From Collinsella sp. (GTDB lineage: Bacteria; Actinomycetota; Coriobacteriia; Coriobacteriales; Coriobacteriaceae), in contig WGSQ01000001.1 in NCBI GenBank assembly GCA_014871605.1, positions 1 to 39,376 of the forward strand: DNA of 39,376 bases, read 5' to 3'. Below are positions 17,784 through 25,029 of the stretch, one piece after another. The notes below the pieces were generated by a model. That model had not been told where the DNA came from, did no database searches, and worked only from the letters and a program-made list of their open reading frames with translations. Positions within the stretch are counted from its first letter, which is position 1. Each line of letters opens with the position of its first letter. A program made the translations under genes and the position numbers.

Positions 17784-17846
17784 CTAGCGGCAGACAACGT
17801 CCACGGGCACGTTCAGAATCTTGGATATAGATGCGGCCACCCGGCT
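17784..17846 (-). pseudogene. remnant of an XRE-type helix-turn-helix
   Basis: A minus-strand frame ending in TAG at 17784-17786 encodes SRVAASISKILNVPVDVVCR. This matches the last helices of Cro/CI-type (XRE) domains, whose usual form is ISKALNVPVDEL. No start codon or upstream helices remain, and the frame is cut by a stop within the hairpin region at 17830-17863. It is probably a gene relic; chance similarity is possible. Confidence 0.35.
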
Positions 17847-17865
17847 AAGCGGTTGGCCGCATCTT
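17830..17865 (-). terminator. hairpin after the HAD phosphatase gene
   Basis: Perfect 10-base arms GATGCGGCCA and TGGCCGCATC with an inner CCG/CGG pair; it lies 35 bases after the stop at 17899. There is no strong T-tract on the minus strand. The gap 17631-17898 otherwise holds only the hairpin at 17696 and the XRE relic. Confidence 0.5.
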
Positions 17866-17898
17866 TAGAATGCTATTGAAATGGCTCGGGCGCAAACG

Positions 17899-18549
17899 CT
17901 AGCGCACGGCCTTGACCGCCGCCGTCAGATCGAACAACGAATCGAGCACGGCCTCGCAGCCATCTACCACGTCCTGCGGCAGCGGCACGATATCGGGAAC
18001 AGCAAAGACATGGCAGCCGGCCGTGATGCCCGAGACGCAGCCGTTGCGCGAATCCTCGACCACAGCGCATTCCTCGGGGGCAAAGCCCGCGCGCTCGCAG
18101 GCAAGCAGATACATCTCGGGATCGGGCTTGCCGTGCACGACGTCCTCGCCGCAAGTCACCGTCTCAAACTTGTTAAAGAGGCCGACCATCTTAAGGTTGC
18201 GCTCGGCCGTAACGAGGCGCGACGACGTTGCAAGGCCCACGTGATAGCCCGCAGCCAGCAGGTCGTCTATGCACTCGGCAGCGCCGGCCTTAAGCTCCAG
18301 ATCGGTCTTGACCATCTCGTCGCGAATCTCCTTGTGGCGATGATAGAGCGCCTCGGCGGTTTCTCTGCTGCCGTAATGCGCCTCAAGGATGTCCATGACA
18401 TCGGGCAGTGTGCGACCGATAAACTGATGAATCAGCGTGTCATCAATCGCAACGCCCAGCTCAGCAGCGGGCGCTTTCCATGCCTTGATGCCCAGACGCT
18501 CGGTATCGACCAGCGTTCCGTCCATGTCAAAAATAACAGCCTTAATCAT
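17899..18549 (-). CDS. HAD family phosphatase/phosphomutase (beta-PGM-like)
   Basis: Cytoplasmic haloacid dehalogenase-fold enzyme of 216 residues. Motif I is FDMDGTLVDTE with nucleophile Asp8 and acid/base Asp10; motif II is LATSSR; motif III is HGKPDPEMYLLA; motif IV is VVEDSRNG. A helical cap follows motif I (about residues 15-85), as in the beta-phosphoglucomutase and sugar-phosphatase subgroup. Substrate cannot be assigned; no maltose or trehalose phosphorylase is nearby. GAGGGG upstream supports the ATG at 18549. It is divergent from larE across an AT-rich 167-base gap. Confidence 0.9.
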   Translation of the reverse strand: MIKAVIFDMDGTLVDTERLGIKAWKAPAAELGVAIDDTLIHQFIGRTLPDVMDILEAHYGSRETAEALYHRHKEIRDEMVKTDLELKAGAAECIDDLLAAGYHVGLATSSRLVTAERNLKMVGLFNKFETVTCGEDVVHGKPDPEMYLLACERAGFAPEECAVVEDSRNGCVSGITAGCHVFAVPDIVPLPQDVVDGCEAVLDSLFDLTAAVKAVR

Positions 18550-18653
18550 ATCGGTCCCCTCACCGGATTGCATTACTGCCACTCTACCGCACTTTACAAA
18601 CTTGTATATAACGTATATAGCATATTGCACTTTCGTTACATAGATAGAAGTCT

Positions 18654-18682
18654 TATGACAAGCGGCTCGGTAGGATTATAGT
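18654..18682 (+). promoter_or_regulatory. larE promoter
   Basis: A -35-like TATGAC (18654-18659) and -10 TATAGT (18677-18682) are spaced by 17 bases, about 35 bases before the larE start. AT-rich DNA at 18600-18640 probably holds the promoter of the divergent HAD gene. Confidence 0.5.
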
Positions 18683-18716
18683 TTTCGACCGAGTACTCAA
18701 TGGTAAGGATCGTTTC

Positions 18717-19595
18717 ATGCTTTCAGACACTACTGCACCTGCAGAGGAGCTTCAGGACAAACTCGCGACGCTCGAGCAGTTGCTTTTGGCATACGGACGC
18801 GTCGCCATCGGCTTTTCCGGTGGCGTCGACAGCAGCTTTTTGGCCGCGGTCTGCGCCCGCATCATGCCTGCCAGTACGCTTCTCGTTCACCTCACCACGC
18901 CGCTCATCGGCACGCCCGAACAGACCTCGTTTGAGCGATCAGTTGACGGGCACACCAATGAGGGGCCGCATTTTAAGCTCCCCGTGCTCAATCTTTCGGT
19001 CGATCAGCTGCAGCTCCCCCAAGTAGCCTGTAACGACGCCAATCGCTGCTACCACTGCAAGCACGCCGGCTTTACCGCGATCGTCAACCACGCCAAGTCG
19101 CTCGGCTTTCCCACCGTCATCGATGGCAGCAATGCAAGTGACCGCGGCGACTACCGCCCTGGTATGCGCGCGGCAAAAGAGCTCGGCGTACGCTCCCCTC
19201 TCATGGAGGTCGGCTTTACCAAGGACGAAGAGCGCGAGCTGCTGCGCACATGGGGCTATCCTGTTTGGAACCTGCCGGCGGGAGCCTGTCTTGCCACGCG
19301 CGTCCCCACGGGCGAGGAGCTTACGCGCGAGAAGGTCTCCCTGATTCGCGCCTGCGAGGATTACCTGCACGATCTTGATTTGGCACAGGTACGCGCGCGC
19401 TTGGTCGGCGGCTGCATGCATATCGAGGCCGCACCCGCAGATGTCGCCAAGATTGCCGCCCTCGGCGGTGCCGACGTCGACGACAGGGGCAAGACCCCGC
19501 TGTCCGCCGCCATCGAATCCGCCCTGCGCGAGCTGGGCTGCGGTCATATCTCCCCCGAGGTCACCCCCTACATCCACGGCAACATGAACCTTTAG
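18717..19595 (+). CDS. larE: ATP-dependent sacrificial sulfur transferase (LarE family)
   Basis: PP-loop enzyme of 292 residues. In the known pathway LarE activates a pyridinium dinucleotide with ATP and adds sulfur to build the nickel-pincer cofactor of lactate racemase. The PP-loop is SGGVDSS (34-40). Three conserved cysteines are visible: Cys111 and Cys114 in RCYHCK, and Cys191 in GACLATRVP, the position of the sulfur-donor cysteine. Three such cysteines fit the iron-sulfur-cluster LarE type rather than the single-use type. AAGGA supports the start. No larA, larB or larC lies in the window, so the protein may serve a distant pathway or another sulfuration reaction. Confidence 0.88.
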   Translation: MLSDTTAPAEELQDKLATLEQLLLAYGRVAIGFSGGVDSSFLAAVCARIMPASTLLVHLTTPLIGTPEQTSFERSVDGHTNEGPHFKLPVLNLSVDQLQLPQVACNDANRCYHCKHAGFTAIVNHAKSLGFPTVIDGSNASDRGDYRPGMRAAKELGVRSPLMEVGFTKDEERELLRTWGYPVWNLPAGACLATRVPTGEELTREKVSLIRACEDYLHDLDLAQVRARLVGGCMHIEAAPADVAKIAALGGADVDDRGKTPLSAAIESALRELGCGHISPEVTPYIHGNMNL

Positions 19596-19622
19596 GTTAC
19601 GCCGTTTTACAAACGGCGTAAC
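19596..19622 (+). terminator. hairpin directly after larE
   Basis: Perfect 12-base arms GTTACGCCGTTT and AAACGGCGTAAC with a TAC loop, starting at the larE stop. There is no T-tract. Confidence 0.6.
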
Positions 19623-19672
19623 TGCTCGGCGCTGCGCAGGCCCCGGGCACGGCAATCTGACGTTCAACTTCA

Positions 19673-19706
19673 CGGGCGCGACCAAAAGGTCAGCGCCCGC
19701 TTGTTT
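19673..19706 (+). terminator. second hairpin after larE
   Basis: CGGGCGCGACC pairs with GGTCAGCGCCCG (one bulged A) around AAAA, followed by CTTGTTT. This is the better intrinsic terminator of the two. No gene is seen in 19596-19891. Confidence 0.7.
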
Positions 19707-19771
19707 CACGTCACCTTACCGCACCCGGAGCCTGCTCGCTCGCATATGCTCAACCTGGACTGCGTTAACTG

Positions 19772-19820
19772 ACCTACCAAAAAGGGACAGGTTTATTATG
19801 GCAGGTTTTATCTGGGGAAA
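19772..19820 (+). repeat. GGGACA repeat, copy E (about 50 bp type)
   Basis: ACCTACCAAAAAGGGACAGG, then TTTATTATGGCAGG and TTTTATCTGGGGAAA. It differs from copy F at two positions and from copy D at one. The tail beyond the hairpin is conserved too. Confidence 0.88.
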
Positions 19821-19832
19821 TATCGCGAGGCA

Positions 19833-19881
19833 GTCGCCCCTCTAGCACCCATCAAACTTCGAGAGGCACTAGAGGGGCGAC
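19833..19881 (-). terminator. hairpin with 13-bp arms and 23-base loop
   Basis: Perfect arms GTCGCCCCTCTAG and CTAGAGGGGCGAC around a 23-base loop, 10 bases after the stop at 19892. It has the same arm and loop lengths as the hairpin at 17696-17744. Confidence 0.6.
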
Positions 19882-19891
19882 CCAGCTGCAT

Positions 19892-21592
19892 CTACTTCTT
19901 CCGATATCGGCGGTTACGGCTCGTCGATGAACCCATTACTTCGATGAGCCCTTTATCCGCCATTTTTGGCAGATGGTAACGGACGGACGAAATTTTGACC
20001 CCCGATGCAACCGCTATTTCTCGCGCCGTCATATCCACTTCGGCGCTGAGAGCCTCCAGGATCCTATCCGCCGTCGAAGTTGACGACTCTCTGTTCATAT
20101 CGATAATTTCAAACGTGTCATTGCCGCATTTTGACAGGACATGTTTATCCACAAGGTCCCCGCAGATCAGGCGAATGTCATCCGAATCCCACTTCAGGGC
20201 CTCTCGTATTTTTTGAACATCGCATACGCACCCATGCTCCCGCATAAACATGAGCAATGTTTCCTCGCGATCTGTCAGCTCGGTGCCCACATGGCTCTGA
20301 ATCCACGTGCGGTTTTCAGCAAGCTCCGCCCCGTGCCGGGAAAGCAGCACCGTAAACGAATCGGCCTTAACGATAAATTTCGGCCTGCCAAGCGAACGAG
20401 ACTCCATCTCGCGAATCATAGCCGGGATACCAGATCCCTGGCTTTCCGCAACGGCCCCCTCGGCATGCTCTAACGGCGTCGCCCCCATTAGGCTCATAAG
20501 CTTTGGATTTCGGCAGCGCGATTCCCCATCTGCAAGATTGTCCACCGTCTTTCCGCCCCAAAGCCCGCCAGGGTTTTTGATCTCTATTCTGTCTGGATAG
20601 ATATCGACACTCACGGCCTGCCCCACAAACATGGGCGAATATTCTCGATGGATGCAGGCATTTGCCAAGGCCTCGCGCAAAACCTCCTGGGGAACTTCCC
20701 AATCCTCCCTTCTGCCAGCGCCTTGCACTATCGCCGCTTTGCGCAAGTTTCGTCCAATCGCGGCAAGAGCATCTTCGATGCAGGCCGGAATCGGGCCATC
20801 GCACAACTGGCGGTCAATAAACCGGGGTTGCCCGGGCGCAGATTTTTCCACATCGGAATGAACGGCGACATCGATTATCAGTTTGGGATAGAACTGCTGG
20901 GGGTAAATTCCCGCCGACAGAAGCCCTGCGAGCTTCACGGCACCATCCTTTGTAGTGATATTGAGTCTGACCAGCTGCTTTTCCAGCGTATCGGCCCCGC
21001 GCAAAACGCGCGGGGTCTGCAGCCGGCGATTTGCGATAATAGACCGCACGACATCTGGATCCAAATCCTCGACTGTTGCCTCCGAAACCACCGTGCCGTC
21101 TGCATCGCTCGGAAGCAACGCACTCTGCAGCTCATATAGCTCAGCGGGTGACATCTTGATATCTTTATCATCCACGCGCTTGTAGCTACCGTTCTGCACG
21201 CCGCGCGCGCCGATATAGCAAGGCTTCGCTTTAAGCTCAAGTTCAAAGATGCGCACCAGAAGCACCTGGAGCCCGTCGACCTCGCCTCGATCAAGCTCGT
21301 ACCGCGGCGCATGGGTCACCACTGCCGCCGAGCCCCCGTCTCCGATACCCGAAACAAACTGATCGCGTACCCTATCGATAGCAAAGTTAGCCGAAGGAAC
21401 AAATCCTTCGGCTTCGTTCAGGCCCAAAATAATGAGCCCACCCGCAGTGTTCGCAAAAGCGCTCACTGTCTCCCATACGTCTGCGCTCAATTTACTCGTG
21501 CAGGCTTTAACTTCTACCGATGCGTCATCAGTCCCCCGCCTGCGAAGGCGCTCAACGATAAGGCCAAGAGGTTCATCCAGCAGCATTGGCAT
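19892..21592 (-). CDS. AlbA_2/Schlafen-type putative transcriptional regulator
   Basis: Protein of 566 residues. The N-terminal AlbA_2 (Schlafen) domain (about 20-150) has VEVKACTSKLSADVWETVSAFANTAGGLIILGL. A GHKL-like ATPase segment of the RecG-C/HATPase_c_4 type (about 300-420) has EALANACIHREYS and IEIKNPGG. Two winged-helix regions at the C-terminus include MTAREIAVASGVKISSVRYHLPKMADKGLIEV and a basic tail. Such proteins are accessory genes, some tied to stress or phage response. The ATG at 21592 or 21586 is possible; the latter has better spacing. Seven TTTAGAGAGA boxes precede it, suggesting self-regulation. Codons are less GC-biased than in the neighbours. Confidence 0.85.
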   Translation of the reverse strand: MPMLLDEPLGLIVERLRRRGTDDASVEVKACTSKLSADVWETVSAFANTAGGLIILGLNEAEGFVPSANFAIDRVRDQFVSGIGDGGSAAVVTHAPRYELDRGEVDGLQVLLVRIFELELKAKPCYIGARGVQNGSYKRVDDKDIKMSPAELYELQSALLPSDADGTVVSEATVEDLDPDVVRSIIANRRLQTPRVLRGADTLEKQLVRLNITTKDGAVKLAGLLSAGIYPQQFYPKLIIDVAVHSDVEKSAPGQPRFIDRQLCDGPIPACIEDALAAIGRNLRKAAIVQGAGRREDWEVPQEVLREALANACIHREYSPMFVGQAVSVDIYPDRIEIKNPGGLWGGKTVDNLADGESRCRNPKLMSLMGATPLEHAEGAVAESQGSGIPAMIREMESRSLGRPKFIVKADSFTVLLSRHGAELAENRTWIQSHVGTELTDREETLLMFMREHGCVCDVQKIREALKWDSDDIRLICGDLVDKHVLSKCGNDTFEIIDMNRESSTSTADRILEALSAEVDMTAREIAVASGVKISSVRYHLPKMADKGLIEVMGSSTSRNRRYRKK

Positions 21593-21596
21593 TCCG

Positions 21597-21756
21597 TCTC
21601 TCTAAAACGATAGATTTATCTCTCTAAAGTATAGTATATCTCTCTAACTTTAGAGAGATAAGCATCTTTTTTTAGAGAGATAAACTGAATTCGCTGGTAG
21701 ATTAACTAAGGCTGTCTATCTAACCGGCCTCCTCTTTAGAGAGACATTTAGAGAGA
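21597..21756 (-). promoter_or_regulatory. array of seven TTTAGAGAGA boxes
   Basis: Boxes on the minus strand at 21597-21606, 21619-21628 and 21639-21648 (9 of 10 match); on the plus strand at 21649-21658, 21671-21680, 21735-21744 and 21747-21756. Start-to-start steps are 22, 20, 10, 22, 64 and 12 bases, mostly one or two helical turns. The middle pair forms a perfect 11-bp dyad (TATCTCTCTAA-CT-TTAGAGAGATA). Two overlapping TATACT -10 boxes (minus strand, 21628-21638) lie among them, and the first box ends 4 bases from the start codon. Confidence 0.85.
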
Positions 21757-21792
21757 CGTGCGCGACCTCTATAAGCACGGGCTCCACTCTTT

Positions 21793-21843
21793 AACCTGCC
21801 AAAAAGGGACAGGTTTATTTTGGCAGGTTTTATCTGGGGAAAC
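21793..21843 (+). repeat. GGGACA repeat, copy F (about 50 bp type)
   Basis: AACCTGCCAAAAAGGGACAG, then GTTTATTTTGGCAGG and TTTTATCTGGGGAAAC. The arms AACCTGCCAAAA and TTTTGGCAGGTT are perfectly complementary. It lies between the AlbA_2 boxes and the EIIA terminator. Confidence 0.9.
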
Positions 21844-21849
21844 GCAAAT

Positions 21850-21882
21850 AGGGCCGTGACACCCATACGGCGTCGCGGCCCT
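21850..21882 (-). terminator. terminator of the sugar operon
   Basis: AGGGCCGTGAC pairs with GTCGCGGCCCT (one mismatch) and is followed on the minus strand by ATTTG. It lies 43 bases after the EIIA stop. Confidence 0.65.
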
Positions 21883-21924
21883 TTTCCTTGGAGAAGGATC
21901 AATTGATTGAACGGGATGACCGTT

Positions 21925-22377
21925 CTAGTCTTCGAGTCCGCTATTGATGAGCTCCGCAATCTCAACGGGATCGGTGCTCGCGCGCACCTTGTCACGGAAG
22001 CCGGCGTCCATCAGCATCACGGCAGCCTTGGAGAGCAAGCGCAGGTGCGTGGTTCCTGCCTCGCCGGCAGGCACGTACAGCGCGAGCGCAACATCGACGG
22101 GCACACCATCGAAGCTCGGCCATTCAACGGGCTCGACCAGCTTAAGCACGGCAACGCCCGGCGTGTGGATAGCATCGCTTTTGGCATGTGGAACGGCAAA
22201 ACCGGCGACAAGGCCAGTCTCGGCCTCGTTCTCGCGAGCCATGAAGGCAGTCTCTACGGCAGATGCGTCGTCAGCAAAGCCGAGCTCGACGGCCTGATCG
22301 GACAAATAATGCAGGGCATCCTCGCGCGAGGCGGCGGTATACCCTATCGTCACTTGGTTGGCAGATACAAATCCCAT
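21925..22377 (-). CDS. PTS EIIA component, fructose/mannitol type
   Basis: Cytoplasmic phosphocarrier of 150 residues (PTS_EIIA type 2). It takes phosphate from HPr on a histidine, here in VAGFAVPHAKSDAI (His64), and passes it to EIIB. Family segments YVPAGEAGTTHLRLLSKAAVML and the C-terminal DPVEIAELIN are present. It lies 11 bases after the transketolase C-half gene at the end of the sugar operon, away from the EIIBC gene at its start; the two together complete one PTS permease. AAGG precedes the ATG at 22377. Confidence 0.93.
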   Translation of the reverse strand: MGFVSANQVTIGYTAASREDALHYLSDQAVELGFADDASAVETAFMARENEAETGLVAGFAVPHAKSDAIHTPGVAVLKLVEPVEWPSFDGVPVDVALALYVPAGEAGTTHLRLLSKAAVMLMDAGFRDKVRASTDPVEIAELINSGLED

Positions 22378-22388
22378 GGAAACCTTCC

Positions 22389-23327
22389 TTACAACACAGA
22401 CCTGACCGCAACTTCGATGCCGTCGGCGTCCAAACCGTACTTGTGCAGCAAATCGACCGCAGGGCCGGACTCGCCATACACATCGCGCACGCCGACGCGA
22501 CGCATCGGCACCGGATACTGCTCCGCTAGCACCGAGGCAACGGCCTCGCCAAGACCGCCGATAATCGAATGCTCCTCGGCAGTGACCACGCGACCGGTCT
22601 TCTTGGCGCTGGCTACAACCAGGCGTTCGTCGAGCGGCTTGATCGTATGCATGTTGATGACCTCGGCATCGATGCCATCGGCAGCGAGCGCCTCGGCAGC
22701 CTCAAGCGCCTCGGCGACCATAAGGCCACAAGCGATGATGGTCACATCGGACCCCTCGCGCACGACCACGCCGCGACCAATCTTGAACTCATAGTCCTCG
22801 CAGTCGTTGATGACCGGTGTTGCCAGGCGGCCGAAGCGCATGTAAACCGGGCCCTCAAACTCATAGGCGGCGCGCACACAGGCACGAGCCTCGACGTCGT
22901 CGGCGGGAACGACCACCGTCATACCCGGAATCGTGCGCATGAGTGCGATATCCTCGCAGCACTGGTGCGTGGCGCCGTCCTCGCCCACCGAAATGCCGGC
23001 ATGAGTAGCGCCAATCTTGACGTTGAGGTGCGGGTAGCCGATGGAATTGCGGACCTGCTCGTAGGCGCGACCGGCGGCAAACATCGCAAAGGTGCTCGCA
23101 AAAGCAACGCGGCCCGTGGTCGCGATGCCGGCGGCAAGACCCATCAGGTTGCTCTCGGCAATGCCGGCGTCGCAGAAGCGCTCAGGGTGCGCAGCCTTAA
23201 ACTTACCGGTCTGCGTGGCGGCGGCCAGGTCGGCATCGAGAACCACAAAGTCATCGCGCTCATTGCCCAGCTCGACAAGTGCCTCGCCATAGCTAACGCG
23301 CGTGGCGACTTTCTTGACGTCTGCCAT
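22389..23327 (-). CDS. transketolase, C-terminal subunit
   Basis: Second half of a split transketolase, 312 residues, holding the pyrimidine-binding (residues about 8-170) and C-terminal domains. Motifs include LDADLAAATQTGKF, FCDAGIAESNLMGLAAGIATTGR with the catalytic glutamate, and GEDGATHQCCEDIALMRTIPGM. It works with the N-terminal subunit encoded just upstream and thiamine diphosphate to move two-carbon ketol units. Its ATG overlaps the upstream stop as TAATG, with GGAGG before it. Split transketolases are common in PTS-linked pentose or pentitol operons. Confidence 0.94.
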   Translation of the reverse strand: MADVKKVATRVSYGEALVELGNERDDFVVLDADLAAATQTGKFKAAHPERFCDAGIAESNLMGLAAGIATTGRVAFASTFAMFAAGRAYEQVRNSIGYPHLNVKIGATHAGISVGEDGATHQCCEDIALMRTIPGMTVVVPADDVEARACVRAAYEFEGPVYMRFGRLATPVINDCEDYEFKIGRGVVVREGSDVTIIACGLMVAEALEAAEALAADGIDAEVINMHTIKPLDERLVVASAKKTGRVVTAEEHSIIGGLGEAVASVLAEQYPVPMRRVGVRDVYGESGPAVDLLHKYGLDADGIEVAVRSVL

Positions 23328-24157
23328 TAGAGCTCCTCCCCTGCTGCTGCGAGCTCGGCCATGGCCTGCTCAAACTGTTCATCGTTGGGTGCCTTGCCGT
23401 GCCAGCCCACCTGGTTTTCCATAAAGGAGACGCCCTTGCCCTTCACCGTCTCGGCGATAATGGCCACGGGCGAGTCGCTCACTTTGCGGGCCTCGGCAAA
23501 GGCGGCGGCAATCTGCGCCATGTCGTTACCGTCGGCGAGCTCGATCACATGCCACTTAAAGGCGCGGAACTTGTCAGCGAGCGGCATGGCCGAGTTGACT
23601 TCATCGATCGTGCCGTCAATCTGCAAGCCGTTGTGGTCGACGACGGCAACAAGATTGTCGAGCGCATGGTTGCCGGCGAACATGGCCGCCTCCCACACCT
23701 GGCCTTCCTCGCACTCACCGTCGCCCAGCAACGTGTAGACACGGTAGCCGTCGCCCCAGTGCTTAGCGGCAAGCGCCATTCCAACTGCAGCAGAGATGCC
23801 CTGACCGAGCGATCCGGTGGACATATCGATGCCAGGGGCGTCGTTCATGTTGGGATGGCCCTGCAGTCGGCTGCCAATATGACGGAGCGTCTCGAGCTCT
23901 TCGACGGGAAAATAGCCGCGATTTGCCAACACCGAATACAGGCCCGGCGCCGCGTGACCCTTGGAGAGCACAAAGCGATCGCGATCGGCCTTGTGAGGGG
24001 CGGCAGGATCGATATTCATTTCCTCAAAGTACAGATACGTCATGATGTCGGCAGCACCGAGCGATCCACCCGGGTGTCCCGACTTGGCCGCGTGAACCGC
24101 AGTCACGACACCCTTCCTGACCTCATTGGCGACCTTCGCCAGCTCCTGGTTGGTCAT
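23327..24157 (-). CDS. transketolase, N-terminal subunit
   Basis: First half of the split transketolase, 276 residues, with the thiamine-diphosphate and metal site GDGECEEGQVWEAAMFAGNHALDNLVAVVDHNGLQ. Other family segments are AAKSGHPGGSLGAADIMTYLY, SKGHAAPGLYSVL and STGSLGQGISAAVGMALA. It pairs with the adjacent C-terminal subunit. The ATG at 24157 follows AGAGG; the longer open frame is not conserved. A hairpin at 24181-24209 separates it from talC in the same operon, so expression of the two parts may differ. Confidence 0.94.
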   Translation of the reverse strand: MTNQELAKVANEVRKGVVTAVHAAKSGHPGGSLGAADIMTYLYFEEMNIDPAAPHKADRDRFVLSKGHAAPGLYSVLANRGYFPVEELETLRHIGSRLQGHPNMNDAPGIDMSTGSLGQGISAAVGMALAAKHWGDGYRVYTLLGDGECEEGQVWEAAMFAGNHALDNLVAVVDHNGLQIDGTIDEVNSAMPLADKFRAFKWHVIELADGNDMAQIAAAFAEARKVSDSPVAIIAETVKGKGVSFMENQVGWHGKAPNDEQFEQAMAELAAAGEEL

Positions 24158-24180
24158 ACGAATTCCTCTCTTGAGAACAA

Positions 24181-24209
24181 CCCCGGCACCGGATGACGCG
24201 ATGCCGGGG
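24181..24209 (-). terminator. intercistronic hairpin between talC and transketolase
   Basis: Perfect 8-base arms CCCCGGCA and TGCCGGGG, followed on the minus strand by TTGTTCTC. It may be a partial terminator or an mRNA-stabilising stem inside the operon. Confidence 0.6.
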
Positions 24210-24220
24210 CAATCCACTCG

Positions 24221-24904
24221 TTAAGCCTGAGCGACGACCTTCTGCCAGTCAGCCTCAAAAGAGGCGAGGCCCTGGTCGGTCAGCGGATGATGCAGGCACT
24301 TCTTGAGAGCGGCCATGGGCACGGTCGCAATATCGGCACCGAGTAGCGCGGCCTGGGTCACGTGGTTGGGCGTACGAACCGAGGCGGTGATGATCTCGAC
24401 GGTGTCGTCGACGTTCTTGCCCGTCCAGTCGTAGTTCTTAATGCAGGTCACGACGTTGTCGAGCTGCGAGATACCGTCCTCGGCGATGTCATCGAAACGA
24501 CCGACAAACGGGCTGATGTAGCGAGCACCGGCATTGGCGGCCATAAGGGCCTGCGTCGGCGAGAAGACGAGCGTCATGTTGACGCGCACGCCAGCATCGG
24601 CCAGTGCACGGCAGGCGGCAAGGCCGGCCTCGCACACGGGAAGCTTGACCACGATGTTGGGGGCGAGGGCGGCAAGGCGCTTGCCCTCCTCGATCATACC
24701 CTCGGCAGTGGTAGCGGTAGACTCGGCGGAAACGGGCAGGCCCTCGCAGAGCTCGGCAATCTTGAGCATATGCGGCTCAAAGTCGGCAAGCTTGCCGCCG
24801 GTCTTGGCGTACAGGGACGGGTTGGTGGTAACACCGGCCAGGCAGCCCCAGCTCTTGGCCTCGGCGATCTCGTCCAGATTGGCAGTATCGATAAAGAACT
24901 TCAT
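24221..24904 (-). CDS. transaldolase / fructose-6-phosphate aldolase (TalC/FSA family)
   Basis: Short-form class I aldolase of 227 residues. The Schiff-base lysine is in IVVKLPVCEAG (Lys87). Other family segments are MKFFIDTANLDEIAEAKSWG, GVTTNPSL, NMTLVFSPTQALMAANAGARYISPFVGRFDD and the C-terminal HPLTDQGLASFEADW. Members either transfer dihydroxyacetone units (transaldolase) or cleave fructose-6-phosphate; sequence alone does not settle this. The context with transketolase favours transaldolase. AAGGAG fixes the ATG at 24904. It is the third gene of the sugar operon. Confidence 0.93.
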   Translation of the reverse strand: MKFFIDTANLDEIAEAKSWGCLAGVTTNPSLYAKTGGKLADFEPHMLKIAELCEGLPVSAESTATTAEGMIEEGKRLAALAPNIVVKLPVCEAGLAACRALADAGVRVNMTLVFSPTQALMAANAGARYISPFVGRFDDIAEDGISQLDNVVTCIKNYDWTGKNVDDTVEIITASVRTPNHVTQAALLGADIATVPMAALKKCLHHPLTDQGLASFEADWQKVVAQA

Positions 24905-24936
24905 GGTGCAAACTCCTTCGAAGGAATCCAAAACTC

Positions 24937-24972
24937 AAAAAATAGGACAAAGGGGATGTCCCTTTGTCCTAT
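24937..24972 (-). terminator. GGGACA repeat, copy G, acting as a terminator
   Basis: Perfect 13-base arms ATAGGACAAAGGG and CCCTTTGTCCTAT, loop GATGT. On the minus strand it reads CAAAGGGACATCCC at the apex and ends in six T, giving a complete intrinsic terminator between the gatZ-like gene and talC. Confidence 0.8.
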
Positions 24973-24974
24973 GT

Positions 24975-25010
24975 GCCGGGCCTGCGGCTGGGACATGCCC
25001 CAGGCCCGGC
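24975..25010 (-). terminator. first hairpin after the gatZ-like gene
   Basis: Perfect 10-base arms GCCGGGCCTG and CAGGCCCGGC, met by polymerase just before hairpin G. Two tandem stems in a 125-base gap inside the operon suggest attenuation of talC and the genes below. Confidence 0.65.
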
Positions 25011-25029
25011 GTCGTGTAGGAAAAGCTAC

